Of a stretch of 64,000 nucleotides of DNA, positions 15,837 through 24,330 are shown piece by piece. The stretch is from DAHVFY01 sp040388665. Its GTDB lineage: Bacteria > Chlamydiota > Chlamydiia > Chlamydiales > Rhabdochlamydiaceae. A model generated the notes under the pieces. That model made no database searches. It was not told where the DNA came from and saw nothing but the letters and a program-made list of their open reading frames with translations. The translations under genes and the position numbers were made by a program. The stretch covers positions 12,878 through 76,877 of the forward strand of contig JAZKBL010000006.1 in the NCBI GenBank assembly GCA_040388665.1, given 5' to 3'. The stretch's first letter is position 1. Each line of letters starts with the position of its first letter.

Positions 15837-16535
15837 TTAATTGCTACAAACCCTTTTTTTTCAGCCTATGCGCAAGCTGATTTTTTTGGTAAGCTGATTT
15901 TTTTTTCTCTTTACGCTCTTTCTGCTCTTTGCTGGATCATCTTGATCGCAAAATTTTTGGAAACACAAAAAATAAAAAAGGTGGCAGCTCACCTCAAACA
16001 GCTGTGCGCAAAAAATCAAACTCAGATTCTGGACCTTGAAATTCAAGAAAAGCATCCCTTTGCAGAAATTTATCGCTCTTTAAAGAACAAGACTGTGGAA
16101 GTTCTTAGCAAAAACCATTTTTTTTCTGACAATAAAACACAAACGCATCTTTCTGAAAGAGATCTTGAACTTGTAGAATCTTACGTTTTAACAACAATCT
16201 CTATTGAAAGTAAAGCTCTCGAAAAAAATCTTTTTATTTTATCAATAACCATGACGCTTGCCCCTTTTTTAGGTCTTCTTGGCACGGTGTGGGGTATTCT
16301 CATCACATTTGCAGAACTTCATTCAGGAGCGTCAGCAAGTTCCAGTACAGCAATCTTAGGGGGTCTTTCTACGGCCCTTGCAACAACCGTCTTAGGTCTT
16401 GTGATCGCAATCCCTGCGCTAATTGCTCACAATTTCCTAAAAACCGTCACACGCAATCTAGCCTCTGACATGGAAGACTTCCTTTATCACACATTATCAA
16501 CAATAGATTTACAATACAGGAAAGTCGACACTTAA
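15828..16535 (+). CDS. tolQ: TolQ/ExbB family proton channel subunit
   Basis: A 235-residue inner-membrane protein that with TolR forms the proton-driven motor of the Tol-Pal system. Three hydrophobic segments are visible: about residues 22-42, 142-162 and 178-198. The last two carry the conserved MTLAPFLGLLGTVWGI and ALATTVLGLVIAIPALIAHN sequences of the MotA/TolQ/ExbB domain. The first gene of a tight plus-strand operon; tolR starts one base after its stop. tolQ is preferred over exbB because tolB and pal follow. The start codon overlaps that of the divergent transferase gene. Confidence 0.92.
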   Translation: MTHLIATNPFFSAYAQADFFGKLIFFSLYALSALCWIILIAKFLETQKIKKVAAHLKQLCAKNQTQILDLEIQEKHPFAEIYRSLKNKTVEVLSKNHFFSDNKTQTHLSERDLELVESYVLTTISIESKALEKNLFILSITMTLAPFLGLLGTVWGILITFAELHSGASASSSTAILGGLSTALATTVLGLVIAIPALIAHNFLKTVTRNLASDMEDFLYHTLSTIDLQYRKVDT

Positions 16536-16536
16536 G

Positions 16537-16965
16537 ATGAGAAACAAGCGCTCTTTTTCAAGGTATGCTGCAACTGAAGATGAAGGTTTGATCAATCTCA
16601 CGCCGCTGATTGATGTTGTATTCGTTGTTCTCATCATGTTTATCATTATAGCGCCTATGCTCGAGGTTGACAAAGTACAACTTGCACGAGCTTCAGTTAA
16701 AGAATCAAAGGAAATGACCGTTCTTCAAGAAAACAGTCCGATCACTTTAAGAGTGCGCGCAGACAATACGATTTGGCTTAATAACAACAAAGTCGCTGAA
16801 GAAAATCTCGTAACTCTTCTTAAACTTGCAAAAAAACAAAACCCTGAAAAAATCCCTCAGCTTTTTCACGACAAAAAAGCTTTTTTTGGTACGTATCAGA
16901 TAGTAAAGAACAGTCTTGAAAGCGCAGGATTTTATGAGCTTGATGTTTTACTAGAACCAGGTTAG
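16537..16965 (+). CDS. tolR: TolR/ExbD family biopolymer transport protein
   Basis: A 142-residue protein with a cytoplasmic N-terminus, one membrane segment (about 24-42) and a periplasmic domain. The segment LINLTPLIDVVFVVLIMFII contains the conserved Asp that carries protons in TolR/ExbD. The periplasmic part has the usual beta pattern (ITLRVRADNTIWLNNNKV). It is separated by one base from tolQ and nine bases from the tolA-like gene. It uses the proton gradient with TolQ to drive outer-membrane constriction through TolA and Pal. Confidence 0.92.
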   Translation: MRNKRSFSRYAATEDEGLINLTPLIDVVFVVLIMFIIIAPMLEVDKVQLARASVKESKEMTVLQENSPITLRVRADNTIWLNNNKVAEENLVTLLKLAKKQNPEKIPQLFHDKKAFFGTYQIVKNSLESAGFYELDVLLEPG

Positions 16966-16974
16966 TGCGCCAAA

Positions 16975-17637
16975 ATGAAAAAAATTGCGACTTTCGTCCT
17001 TTTAATTCACTGCTTTATTCTTTTTGTATTTATGTTTTCTCAAAAAAAATCAGAAAAACAAATTCACAAAAAACTCGTTGTGAATCAATACATCGTAAAA
17101 CCTGTGACTGCAAAAATTCAAGCTCCTCCCTCTTTACCTTCTGCTAAAAAAAAAACAACACCTCTGGCGCCATCACCTGCTAAAACACCGATAAAAAAAA
17201 CAACTCTACCGCCTGTAAAAAGCCAAACATCGCCGCAAGTACAATCCGCTCTTACACAAAAGCTAATGCTCGAGCTTGAAGAAAGCATTGCGAAAATTGA
17301 GGGGTGTCATGATAAGGTAGATACAAGCCTGCAATTAAAAACACCGCACGCTATTGATACATTAAAAACGACACGTCTTGAACAAAACACGACAAACGAA
17401 GATTACATGGGAACGTTAGTTCTTTGTTTGCGACAGTCGCTTAATCTTCCCGATTTTGGCGAAGTTACCATTAGGTTAACTTTGCGACAAGATGGCAGTG
17501 TGCAGCAACTTGATGTTTTAAAAGCTGAGAGCGAAAACAACCGGCGTTATTTGGAAACACATCTACCCCATGTAAAGTTTCCAGCGCTCAATAATCTTAA
17601 GCACACTTTTGTGCTAACATTTTGTAATGAGGTATGA
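16975..17637 (+). CDS. TolA/TonB-like periplasm-spanning protein
   Basis: A 220-residue protein with an N-terminal anchor (residues 4-22) followed by a Lys/Pro/Thr/Ala-rich stretch (about 35-90), as in the periplasm-spanning linkers of TonB and TolA. The C-terminal domain (about 140-220) reads GEVTIRLTLRQDGSVQQLDV, then a ladder ending KFPALNNLKHTFVLTF, matching the TonB/TolA C-terminal fold. It is shorter than E. coli TolA and lacks its long helical domain. Position between tolR and tolB implies that it takes the TolA role. It overlaps the tolB reading frame by four bases at ATGA. Confidence 0.8.
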   Translation: MKKIATFVLLIHCFILFVFMFSQKKSEKQIHKKLVVNQYIVKPVTAKIQAPPSLPSAKKKTTPLAPSPAKTPIKKTTLPPVKSQTSPQVQSALTQKLMLELEESIAKIEGCHDKVDTSLQLKTPHAIDTLKTTRLEQNTTNEDYMGTLVLCLRQSLNLPDFGEVTIRLTLRQDGSVQQLDVLKAESENNRRYLETHLPHVKFPALNNLKHTFVLTFCNEV

Positions 17638-17642
17638 CACCT

Positions 17643-18992
17643 ATGTTAAAGCTATTTCGTCTTTGCGCCCTTCTTGTACTAGCTTTTGGCAGCTGCGCTG
17701 CCGAAGAGGAAATTCGTATTCATCTTGCAACAAATAACCCTCTAACTTCTATTTATGTTAGTAGGCTTTATGCCGAAGATTCAACATTTGATGCAAAATA
17801 CATTAATGCACTCGATGTCGCGCTCCAATATAATCTCAATTTCAACGGCCTAACAAAAGCTGTTACACGCGCTCAAGAAAAAGAAGAAATTCTTATACAA
17901 AAAGACGTTCGTTCCGCTTTTCGTATAGAGACTTGGCAAAATTATGGTATTCCTTACATCATTAAAGGAGTGATTACAGGAACAACTCTTAATGTCATTG
18001 TTTTTTCTACACAAAATGGTTCTTTAAAGTATTTCAATGACATTGTCCTTACCGGTCAAATTTCTACTGATAAAAGACAAATCCATAAACTTACTGACAC
18101 AATCCAAAAAGCTCTTTTTAATATCGACGGCGCTGCAAATTCCCGCATCCTTTATGCTGTGCAGCAAAAAACTGCAAAAATAGATGGGGGCGATTGGATC
18201 TCTGAAATTTGGGAATGTGACTGGGACGGTTCAAATACACGTCAAATCACTCGCGAAAATAGTTATTCTGTAACTCCCGTTGCCATTGCTTCTAAATCAG
18301 ATCGATTCCTCTATGTTTCCTACAAACAGGGACAACCGAAAATTTATATTGCAAATACAAAAGAAGGAAGCGGCAAACGTTTGATCGATTTACGCGGAAA
18401 CCAACTTCTACCGGCAGTCTCTTTAAAAAGAGATAAAATCGCTTTCATCTGCGATGCAGGGGGAAGGACGGACCTGTTTGTTCAAGCTTTCCATCCGGAT
18501 AAGGGAGAGATTGGAAAGCCTGTTCAATTATTCTCTTATCCTAGATCGACACAAGCATCTCCTACATTTAATCCGGACGGATCTAAAATCGCCTTTGTTT
18601 CAGACAAAGATGGGCTGCCGCGCATTTATATTATTCCCACATCGACATCATCCTCTCGCAGATCACATCCTGTATTATTAACAAAACAAAATAACGAAAG
18701 CACATGCCCTGCTTGGTCACCCAATGGAAAAAAAATTGCCTATAGCTCTAAAACAAATGGCGTACGGCAAATTTGGATCTACGATTTCGATACGCGCACT
18801 GAAAAACAACTCACTTTTGGCCCTGGCAATAAAGAAAATCCTGCATGGTCTCCGAACAGCACTCATATCGTATTTAACTCAACAGATGCCGCTTCTTCTG
18901 AATTATATGTTGTAAATTTAAATCAGCCTGAAGCTATTAAAATTACTAAAGGCCCAGGCAAAAAACATTATCCAACATGGGCAACGAACTAA
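17643..18992 (+). CDS. tolB: Tol-Pal system protein TolB
   Basis: A periplasmic beta-propeller protein of about 449 residues from the ATG at 17643, which has GAGG at the right distance; an ATG nine bases upstream overlaps the tolA-like stop and is also possible. A signal peptide is visible (LKLFRLCALLVLAFGSCAA). The N-terminal TolB domain covers about 25-150, then come PD40 propeller repeats with the repeated pattern 'P.FSPDGSKIAFVSDKDG..RIYI' (for example FNPDGSKIAFVSDKDGLPR and WSPNGKKIAYSSKTNGVRQ). It interacts with Pal and colicin-like partners in the envelope. The stop lies inside a region just upstream of pal. Confidence 0.94.
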   Translation: MLKLFRLCALLVLAFGSCAAEEEIRIHLATNNPLTSIYVSRLYAEDSTFDAKYINALDVALQYNLNFNGLTKAVTRAQEKEEILIQKDVRSAFRIETWQNYGIPYIIKGVITGTTLNVIVFSTQNGSLKYFNDIVLTGQISTDKRQIHKLTDTIQKALFNIDGAANSRILYAVQQKTAKIDGGDWISEIWECDWDGSNTRQITRENSYSVTPVAIASKSDRFLYVSYKQGQPKIYIANTKEGSGKRLIDLRGNQLLPAVSLKRDKIAFICDAGGRTDLFVQAFHPDKGEIGKPVQLFSYPRSTQASPTFNPDGSKIAFVSDKDGLPRIYIIPTSTSSSRRSHPVLLTKQNNESTCPAWSPNGKKIAYSSKTNGVRQIWIYDFDTRTEKQLTFGPGNKENPAWSPNSTHIVFNSTDAASSELYVVNLNQPEAIKITKGPGKKHYPTWATN

Positions 18993-19006
18993 AAAAGAGG
19001 AATATT

Positions 19007-19681
19007 ATGAAAAAATCATCCATAAGGCTTACCGGCATCTTTTCGATTCTTAGCCTCCTAATTACAAGTTGCGGTCAAAATACGAGCAATTCTTGGCAGG
19101 AACCAAAAACTACGACAGATCTTAGCGAAAGCAGAGCAATCTGGGGCAGCGATCAAGCGATCACTGAAAGAGACTTAAATAATCTTCCCGTACTTGAAGA
19201 TTTCATTGCTCTAGAAGAAGAGGACCTCAAGGCTCATTTTGCTGATGGTGCCATCCCTCAACCCAAACATGAGCCAGGAATGCCTGGCAGCCGGATCCCT
19301 ACAATCGATAAGTTCTACAAACCGACAGCTTATCTAGCTACTATCTTCCGCAACGTTTATTTCAACACCGATGATCATATTCTTCGCGGTAAAGATTCTC
19401 TAATGCTCATCGATAAAATGGCTGATTATCTAAAAGAGAATCCTAATCTATGCATTTGCATCGAAGGACACTGTGATGAGCGCGGCGCTGAAGCCTACAA
19501 TCTATCGCTTGGAGCAAGAAGAGCCAATTACGTCCGTTCTCTCCTTGTACAAAAAGGGGTAGACCTCAATCAAATCCATACAATTTCCTATGGGAAAGAG
19601 CGTCCTACTGAATTTTCCCATACTCCACAAGCATGGATGAAAAATCGCCGCTCTGAATTTAAACTCTTTGAAATGAAATAA
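19007..19681 (+). CDS. pal: Peptidoglycan-associated lipoprotein Pal
   Basis: A 224-residue lipoprotein starting at the ATG at 19007, just after a GAGGA ribosome site; a longer frame starting at 18977 inside tolB is unlikely. The signal peptide ends in SLLITSC, a lipobox with the acylated Cys. The C-terminal OmpA-like domain (about 110-224) contains RNVYFNTDDHILR and the peptidoglycan-binding signature IEGHCDERGAEAYNLSLG followed by ARRANYVRSLL. It links outer membrane to peptidoglycan and is recycled by TolQ-TolR-TolA. Its stop shares one base with the next start (TAATG). Confidence 0.95.
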   Translation: MKKSSIRLTGIFSILSLLITSCGQNTSNSWQEPKTTTDLSESRAIWGSDQAITERDLNNLPVLEDFIALEEEDLKAHFADGAIPQPKHEPGMPGSRIPTIDKFYKPTAYLATIFRNVYFNTDDHILRGKDSLMLIDKMADYLKENPNLCICIEGHCDERGAEAYNLSLGARRANYVRSLLVQKGVDLNQIHTISYGKERPTEFSHTPQAWMKNRRSEFKLFEMK

Positions 19682-20286
19682 TGCGTCTTTTTCCTCTGCT
19701 TTTACTCTTAACAGGCTGCTCCTCCTACATCGCAACGATGCAGGAGGAAAAAAAGCGTTATGACATCTCTTATGACGAGATGCGGATCGAAATGAGCGAT
19801 CTCAAGCATGCATTGCATGCAACCCAAGTAGAACTCAATATTCTTGAAGAAAAAGTAAAAAAGCAAGACGCAATCCTAGCACAAAATAAGCAACCAAGCT
19901 TAAATCAGACACTTCTTCAGCAAATTTCTGAATGCGAAAAGAAAATAAATAATCTACATAAAATACAAGAACAAATAATAGAAGATTTAAAAAATTTTCA
20001 ATCCTATGCACAAGATGCATCGCATACTCTTCAAATGCTTTCACAAGAAATTAAAGCGCAGAACAAGAAATTTGATGAACTCTCCAAAATAAAAGCAACC
20101 CTCTCTTCTCTTTCTCAAACAATGTACGGATCTCGTGATAGCACCAATGCAACGCACCGCGTTAAATCAGGAGAGACACTAAAAAAAATTGCTGAAATGC
20201 ACCACACAACTGTTGCAGAACTTAAAAAGCTCAATAAATTAGAAAACGATCGGATTGTTATCAACCAAGAATTAAAGCTCCCTTAA
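19681..20286 (+). CDS. LysM-domain lipoprotein with coiled coil
   Basis: A 201-residue lipoprotein: signal peptide MRLFPLLLLLTGC with a perfect lipobox, then a heptad-rich coiled-coil region (about 20-145, with many Glu/Lys/Gln/Leu), then a C-terminal LysM peptidoglycan-binding domain (about 158-201: HRVKSGETLKKIAEMHHTTV and KKLNKLENDRIVINQELKLP). The order lipid anchor - coiled coil - cell-wall binder, together with its place after pal, suggests a CpoB/YbgF-like or NlpD-like role in coordinating wall synthesis with outer-membrane constriction. It is coupled to pal by a one-base overlap. Confidence 0.88.
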   Translation: MRLFPLLLLLTGCSSYIATMQEEKKRYDISYDEMRIEMSDLKHALHATQVELNILEEKVKKQDAILAQNKQPSLNQTLLQQISECEKKINNLHKIQEQIIEDLKNFQSYAQDASHTLQMLSQEIKAQNKKFDELSKIKATLSSLSQTMYGSRDSTNATHRVKSGETLKKIAEMHHTTVAELKKLNKLENDRIVINQELKLP

Positions 20287-20300
20287 CGACCAGGATAATA

Positions 20301-21191
20301 ATGACAGCTATTGGGATTTTTGACTCAGGATTTGGTGGCTTAACAGTATTAAAAGCGATTCAAGAATTGCTCCCCTCTGAAAATTGTATCTACTTTGGCG
20401 ATACTGCAAGACTTCCCTATGGAGATAAAAGCCCTGAGATGATTCGTAAATTCTGTATAGAAAATACAGCCTTTCTTCTCAAACAAAACATCAAGCTCCT
20501 TGTCATTGCTTGTAATACGGCTTGTGCGTGGAGTTTTGAAGAAATTCAAAAAATCTGCGACATCCCTGTTATCGGAGTGATTACGCCTGTAATGGAAAGT
20601 TTTGTAGAATTGCCCTCTGTTAAAAATGTCGCCATCTTAGGAACAAGGGCAACGATTGCCTCTAAGCTCCATGAAAAATTATTACAGACTCTCGTGCCAG
20701 ATGCGTCTTTCATTAGCATTGCTTGTCCTTTATTTGTTCCCTTAATCGAAGAGGGATATATTGATCACCCTTTGACAAGGATGGTGATCCACGAATACTT
20801 GCGGCCGCTAAAAGAAAAAGAAATGGATACTATCCTTTTAGCATGCACGCACTATCCTTTAATTGAAAAAGATTTAAAAAGAGAACTCGGCACACACATC
20901 CATTTTGTTAATCCCGCTAAAAGCTGTGCAGAGGAAGTACGCCGTTGTCTCATAGAAAATCACCTTTTAAAGGAGTCTGGCGCTGGCATGTGTCAATTTT
21001 TTGTCACCGATGATCCAGAAAAATTTCGATTTTTTGGGACTAAGTTTCTTGATCGAAGCATTGAAATTGTTAACCTGAGTTTTGAGTTTCTTCCCTCGGA
21101 ATTAGAGAAAAACGATGCAAAAGATCGCGCAAATTTCACTGATTCCGAGAAGAATAAATCAAAAACTCAGGTTATTAGTGAAATTATTTAG
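20301..21191 (+). CDS. murI: Glutamate racemase
   Basis: A 296-residue enzyme that makes D-glutamate for peptidoglycan. The N-terminus has IGIFDSGFGGLTVLKAIQ. The two catalytic cysteines are Cys71 in VIACNTACAWS and Cys182 in LACTHYPLIE, and YFGDTARLPYG carries the substrate-binding residues. The last 30 residues are a charged extension (EKNDAKDRANFTDSEKNKS) without known function, longer than in most family members. The start ATG follows AGGATAATA. It is 14 bases after the LysM gene and so belongs to the Tol-Pal operon, keeping wall precursor supply with wall attachment. Peptidoglycan synthesis is thus supported for this organism. Confidence 0.95.
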   Translation: MTAIGIFDSGFGGLTVLKAIQELLPSENCIYFGDTARLPYGDKSPEMIRKFCIENTAFLLKQNIKLLVIACNTACAWSFEEIQKICDIPVIGVITPVMESFVELPSVKNVAILGTRATIASKLHEKLLQTLVPDASFISIACPLFVPLIEEGYIDHPLTRMVIHEYLRPLKEKEMDTILLACTHYPLIEKDLKRELGTHIHFVNPAKSCAEEVRRCLIENHLLKESGAGMCQFFVTDDPEKFRFFGTKFLDRSIEIVNLSFEFLPSELEKNDAKDRANFTDSEKNKSKTQVISEII

Positions 21192-21242
21192 TCAACATGC
21201 TTGAATTGAAAAAGATCTGTCGCAAAAGGGTAAGGGCTATAT

Positions 21243-21929
21243 ATGAGTCATAAAAAACGAATACTGCTGATTGAAGATGAAGAAGACATCGCAGCTTTAA
21301 TTAAACTACAAGCCGAAGCTTGCGGATATAAACTTCATGTTGAAGTCGATGGCATTAACGGCTATCGCGCCGTTGAAAGGGAAAAACCTGATCTTGTTAT
21401 TTTAGATGTGATGCTCCCTGGACAAAATGGCTTAGATGTCTGTCGTAAAATCAAAAGCACCCCTGAGCTCAAAAATATCCCGGTCATTATGCTCACAGCA
21501 AAAGCAGAAGAGCTTGATATCGTTCTTGGACTAGAACTTGGCGCTGACGATTACATTGCAAAACCATTTTCTCCAAAAGTTCTTTCTTCCAGAATCAAAG
21601 CTGTTTTAAGAAGAGGTAAGGAGCCTGAAAAAACTCCAAAACTGATTTATTTTGGCGACTTCTGTATCGATATTGATCGTTATATCCTGCGTCGGGGAGA
21701 CAAATCATTTACAATTACGCTTTCTGAATTTGGCATTCTGCGCCGTTTACTTGCAAACCGTGGTAAAGTATTAACACGTAACCAGCTATTAGATGATGTT
21801 CATAACGATGACTCTTTCATTGTTGATCGCAATATCGATGTTCACATCGCATCGTTACGAAAAAAACTAGGTCCTCATTTTGATTGGATCGAAACCGTGC
21901 GCGGCATCGGCTACCGCTTCCGCGAATAA
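21243..21929 (+). CDS. OmpR/PhoB-type DNA-binding response regulator
   Basis: A 228-residue two-domain regulator. The receiver domain (1-120) has the acidic pocket Glu11/Asp12, the phosphorylated Asp55 in VILDVMLPG, Thr85 in MLTAKA and Lys107 in DYIAKPF. All are intact, so phosphorylation is expected. The winged-helix DNA-binding domain (about 135-228) shows FTITLSEFGILRRLLANRGKV and the wing VRGIGYRF. No histidine kinase is nearby in the window, so it is an orphan here. The ATG follows AAGGGCTATAT, an acceptable ribosome site. Likely relatives are the single OmpR-type regulators of Chlamydiae; targets are unknown. Confidence 0.93.
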   Translation: MSHKKRILLIEDEEDIAALIKLQAEACGYKLHVEVDGINGYRAVEREKPDLVILDVMLPGQNGLDVCRKIKSTPELKNIPVIMLTAKAEELDIVLGLELGADDYIAKPFSPKVLSSRIKAVLRRGKEPEKTPKLIYFGDFCIDIDRYILRRGDKSFTITLSEFGILRRLLANRGKVLTRNQLLDDVHNDDSFIVDRNIDVHIASLRKKLGPHFDWIETVRGIGYRFRE

Positions 21930-21941
21930 TTACTCACCTTA

Positions 21942-21968
21942 CGTACTTATTTGCAGCAGATAAGTGCG
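21942..21968 (+). terminator. Hairpin between response regulator and NFACT gene
   Basis: CGTACTTAT (21942-21950) pairs with ATAAGTGCG (21960-21968) over nine positions including one G-T wobble, with a nine-base loop. It has no strong T-run after it, so it may be a weak or bidirectional terminator between two convergent genes. Confidence 0.35.
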
Positions 21969-21982
21969 TCGAGCCAAGTTAA

Positions 21983-23170
21983 TTATCCTTGTTTTCCTAG
22001 GAGATGGGCGAGGCGCTCGGGGTTGGGGCGGACGGCGCATTTTTTATGTTTGCTGACATTCACAAGACCGGGCTTTGCTCCTTTTGGCTTAGAAAGGTAT
22101 TTAGCCTGTGCCATAATCACATCTTCGTGCATGCCGCGAGCTTTACTATAATACAATGCTAACTGAAGTGCATCCTGGATCGCTTCTTCATCTGGCTCTT
22201 CTGCCTTATTGACTTTCAAGATGACGTGTGAACCTGCAACATTTGCAGCGTGGAACCAATAATCTGATCCTCTGGCAAATGAGAATGTTAATTGGTCATT
22301 ATCTCTGTCTTTTTTCCCGACATAAATTTTAAGGCCGCTTTTAGTTTGAAACTCGCGATAAGGATGCTCTTTAATGGGAACCGTGGAAGCTTTTTGTATG
22401 GGTAAAGGAAAAGGAGGGGGAGCCTCTGCTTGTGCTTTTTTTAAAAGTTTCTCAGCTATCTCAAGCTTCTTTTTAAGTTTACGCCCTTTTTTAAATCGAT
22501 TCTGTAACTCTTCTTGAGGATCACGTGTTGAATCAAGGCTAATACGTATAATATCTCCTTCTTTTTCCCAATCTTCGATCTCAACTTCTGTCATGCCTTT
22601 TTTTAATTTAAAAAAATACGCCTGCAAAAGTTCTGCCTCGTGAACTGTTTGCGACCATTGTTTTCCTTCTTCAATATCTTGTTTCAAGCGGAAAATTTTC
22701 TTTTCATTTTTTTTATGCCACTCTTCTTGCCACTGTAGTTCCATCGCTTTTAGAGTTTTTTCTTCAAGCTCCTGACTTGTTATTGTAGATGTAATAACGT
22801 GGTGTTCAAAATTACAGACTTTAGGAGTGTACTCTTGAACAAGTAGAAGCTTTCCTCCTGGGATGAATTCGAAAATCAGTAGCTCACCTCCTGAAAATTT
22901 TAACGCAAGAATCCGATCTTGATTTACAAGTGTGGCAGATATGAATTTCTGCCCTGCAAGATGGCGTGTAAGGATGGCAGGTTTGCCCCTAAATCCAAGA
23001 CGGGTGAGATGAAATCTAGTAAAAGGACCTTTTAAAGCGACTATAAGTTTTGCCTTATCAAAAAAAAGCACCCAGTTGTAGGGAGCGATTTCTTGCATCT
23101 GAATAAAATGCGCTCCTTGCAGCACAGCGTTTACTTCTCTAACAACCGCTAACATCATCGAGAAATTCAT
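21983..23170 (-). CDS. NFACT family protein (RqcH/Rqc2-like)
   Basis: A 395-residue protein with the NFACT architecture. The N-terminal NFACT-N part (1-120) contains LNWVLFF-like strands and FTRFHLTRLGFRGKP. It is followed by a Lys/Glu-rich coiled-coil region (about 160-260) and the C-terminal NFACT-R domain (about 285-395: FQTKSGLKIYVGKKDRDNDQ, then GSDYWFHAANVAGSHVIL). In bacteria RqcH adds Ala tails to stalled nascent chains on 50S subunits; the family was formerly called fibronectin-binding. The protein is markedly shorter than Bacillus RqcH (about 570), the N-terminal half being reduced, so activity in Ala-tailing is uncertain. It is convergent with the response regulator. Confidence 0.88.
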   Translation of the reverse strand: MNFSMMLAVVREVNAVLQGAHFIQMQEIAPYNWVLFFDKAKLIVALKGPFTRFHLTRLGFRGKPAILTRHLAGQKFISATLVNQDRILALKFSGGELLIFEFIPGGKLLLVQEYTPKVCNFEHHVITSTITSQELEEKTLKAMELQWQEEWHKKNEKKIFRLKQDIEEGKQWSQTVHEAELLQAYFFKLKKGMTEVEIEDWEKEGDIIRISLDSTRDPQEELQNRFKKGRKLKKKLEIAEKLLKKAQAEAPPPFPLPIQKASTVPIKEHPYREFQTKSGLKIYVGKKDRDNDQLTFSFARGSDYWFHAANVAGSHVILKVNKAEEPDEEAIQDALQLALYYSKARGMHEDVIMAQAKYLSKPKGAKPGLVNVSKHKKCAVRPNPERLAHLLGKQG

Positions 23171-23219
23171 ATATTGATAATATATCTTAAAAACAGATAC
23201 AAGGGCAGAAATAAGGAAC

Positions 23220-23294
23220 TCACCTTATGCACAGGTGAAGATTTCAACGCAGAGCCGCAAAGCCGCAAAGATTTTTTTGTTTTTTCTTTGCGTT
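23220..23294. repeat. Intergenic hairpins with GCAAAG repeats
   Basis: TCACCT/AGGTGA (23220-23238) is a small hairpin. It is followed by AACGCAGAGCCGCAAAGCC with a repeated GCCGCAAA unit and the complementary TCTTTGCGTT at 23285-23294 around a T-rich loop. Related 'CTTTGCGTC' and 'AACGCAAAGATGCC' fragments occur near 26452 and 63931. It looks like an intergenic repeat remnant; a terminator role for a plus-strand transcript is possible. Confidence 0.4.
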
Positions 23295-23342
23295 AAAAAC
23301 TGATAGACAGAATAAGCGCGTAGGGCATGTAAGGAGTATTTT

Positions 23343-23786
23343 ATGAAATATATATATATCTTTTCTCTATTGGCAGTTGCAAGCTTTACAAGCTGTGCGA
23401 CGAAGACTCAAACAGGGGCTCTTGCCGGTGCCGGTGTTGGAGCGCTTGCCGGAGGATTAATCGGTGGCAGTGCAACGGGAGCTCTCATAGGAGGTGCTGT
23501 CGGGGCTGCAGGCGGCGCTCTTATTGGTTATGCGCTTGATCAACAAGACAGAGACAATTTACAGCAGCAATCACCGCAGACATTAAATAGGATCGATCAT
23601 GGTCAGCAACTTAGCACCAATGATGTCAAAGCAATGTCAAAAGCTGGAATAAAAGATGATGTGATCATCAACCAAATCCACAGCACAAATTCCGTTTTTT
23701 ACCTCAGCGCAGATCAAATTATCGATTTAAAAGATTCTGGCGTTTCCCAAAATGTGATCAACTATATGATCCAAACAAGCAACTAA
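23343..23786 (+). CDS. Glycine-zipper lipoprotein
   Basis: A 147-residue lipoprotein with signal peptide ending in ASFTSC (lipobox) and a glycine-zipper region (about residues 25-68: GALAGAGVGALAGGLIGGSA, then GALIGGAVGAAGGALIGYAL) as in SlyB/Rickettsia 17-kDa-type outer-membrane lipoproteins. The C-terminal 70 residues are hydrophilic and contain a motif like 'LSTNDVKAMSKAGIKDDVIINQI', a pattern seen in short helical repeats. Good ribosome site AAGGAG eight bases before the ATG. Function in envelope stability is inferred from the family only. It overlaps the stop of the convergent gene by four bases. Confidence 0.85.
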   Translation: MKYIYIFSLLAVASFTSCATKTQTGALAGAGVGALAGGLIGGSATGALIGGAVGAAGGALIGYALDQQDRDNLQQQSPQTLNRIDHGQQLSTNDVKAMSKAGIKDDVIINQIHSTNSVFYLSADQIIDLKDSGVSQNVINYMIQTSN

Positions 23787-24256
23787 TGAAAATTTAAGTA
23801 GTTGATCATCCCACTCCAGTCCCGCTTATCGACAAAGTCCATAAGCGGAACAGGCTCTAGGTGCAAAAATGCTGCAAACCCTGGCACATAGCACACAAGC
23901 TGTCCTTCAGCGAGTTTTTCATTAAGACCATCAGAAATCTCTTTAATGAACCGCGTTCCCACCATGGATTTGTCCAATAATTTGGGCATGCATTGTTTTA
24001 AATCTGGATCTGAATAAATGCATCCTAGATAGCGTAAAGGATGAATCCCGTAAGTTCTTTTGCCAATATTCTCAAGCTCTCCTTTTTTGAACATAAGTCC
24101 AAACGTACTCGTACGCGCAAGCGTTGTAATCAACCGATGGATATCTTTCTCTTGTTCTGCCGTCACAACAAGTTCGCTATAAGGCCGCACTTCTTCTGCA
24201 AAAGTTGAACTTCCGCATAACAGAAAAAATGCACAAAGAGCTTCTCGAATCTTCAT
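23783..24256 (-). CDS. Exported hypothetical protein
   Basis: A 157-residue protein with a clear signal peptide (MKIREALCAFFLLCGSSTFA, cleavage after Ala20 likely). The mature part contains KRTYGIHPLRYLGCIYSDP and ends WSGMINYLNFH. Two Cys (in LGCIY and LKQCM) could form a disulfide. No family is recognised. The ATG at 24256 follows GGGGGAG, a strong ribosome site. It is convergent with the glycine-zipper lipoprotein, the two 3' ends overlapping by four bases. Confidence 0.7.
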   Translation of the reverse strand: MKIREALCAFFLLCGSSTFAEEVRPYSELVVTAEQEKDIHRLITTLARTSTFGLMFKKGELENIGKRTYGIHPLRYLGCIYSDPDLKQCMPKLLDKSMVGTRFIKEISDGLNEKLAEGQLVCYVPGFAAFLHLEPVPLMDFVDKRDWSGMINYLNFH

Positions 24257-24295
24257 CTCCCCCTCCTAATATTTTACTTAACCTATAGCATATGA

Positions 24296-24324
24296 TTGAG
24301 AATTTTTCGACTTTCAGTTAGAAT
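24296..24324 (+). promoter_or_regulatory. Candidate promoter placing the start at the ATG (leaderless)
   Basis: TTGAGA at 24296-24301 and TAGAAT at 24319-24324 are 17 bases apart; the -10 ends six bases before the ATG at 24331. There is no Shine-Dalgarno sequence between. By eye only. Confidence 0.35.
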
Positions 24325-24330
24325 TAATGT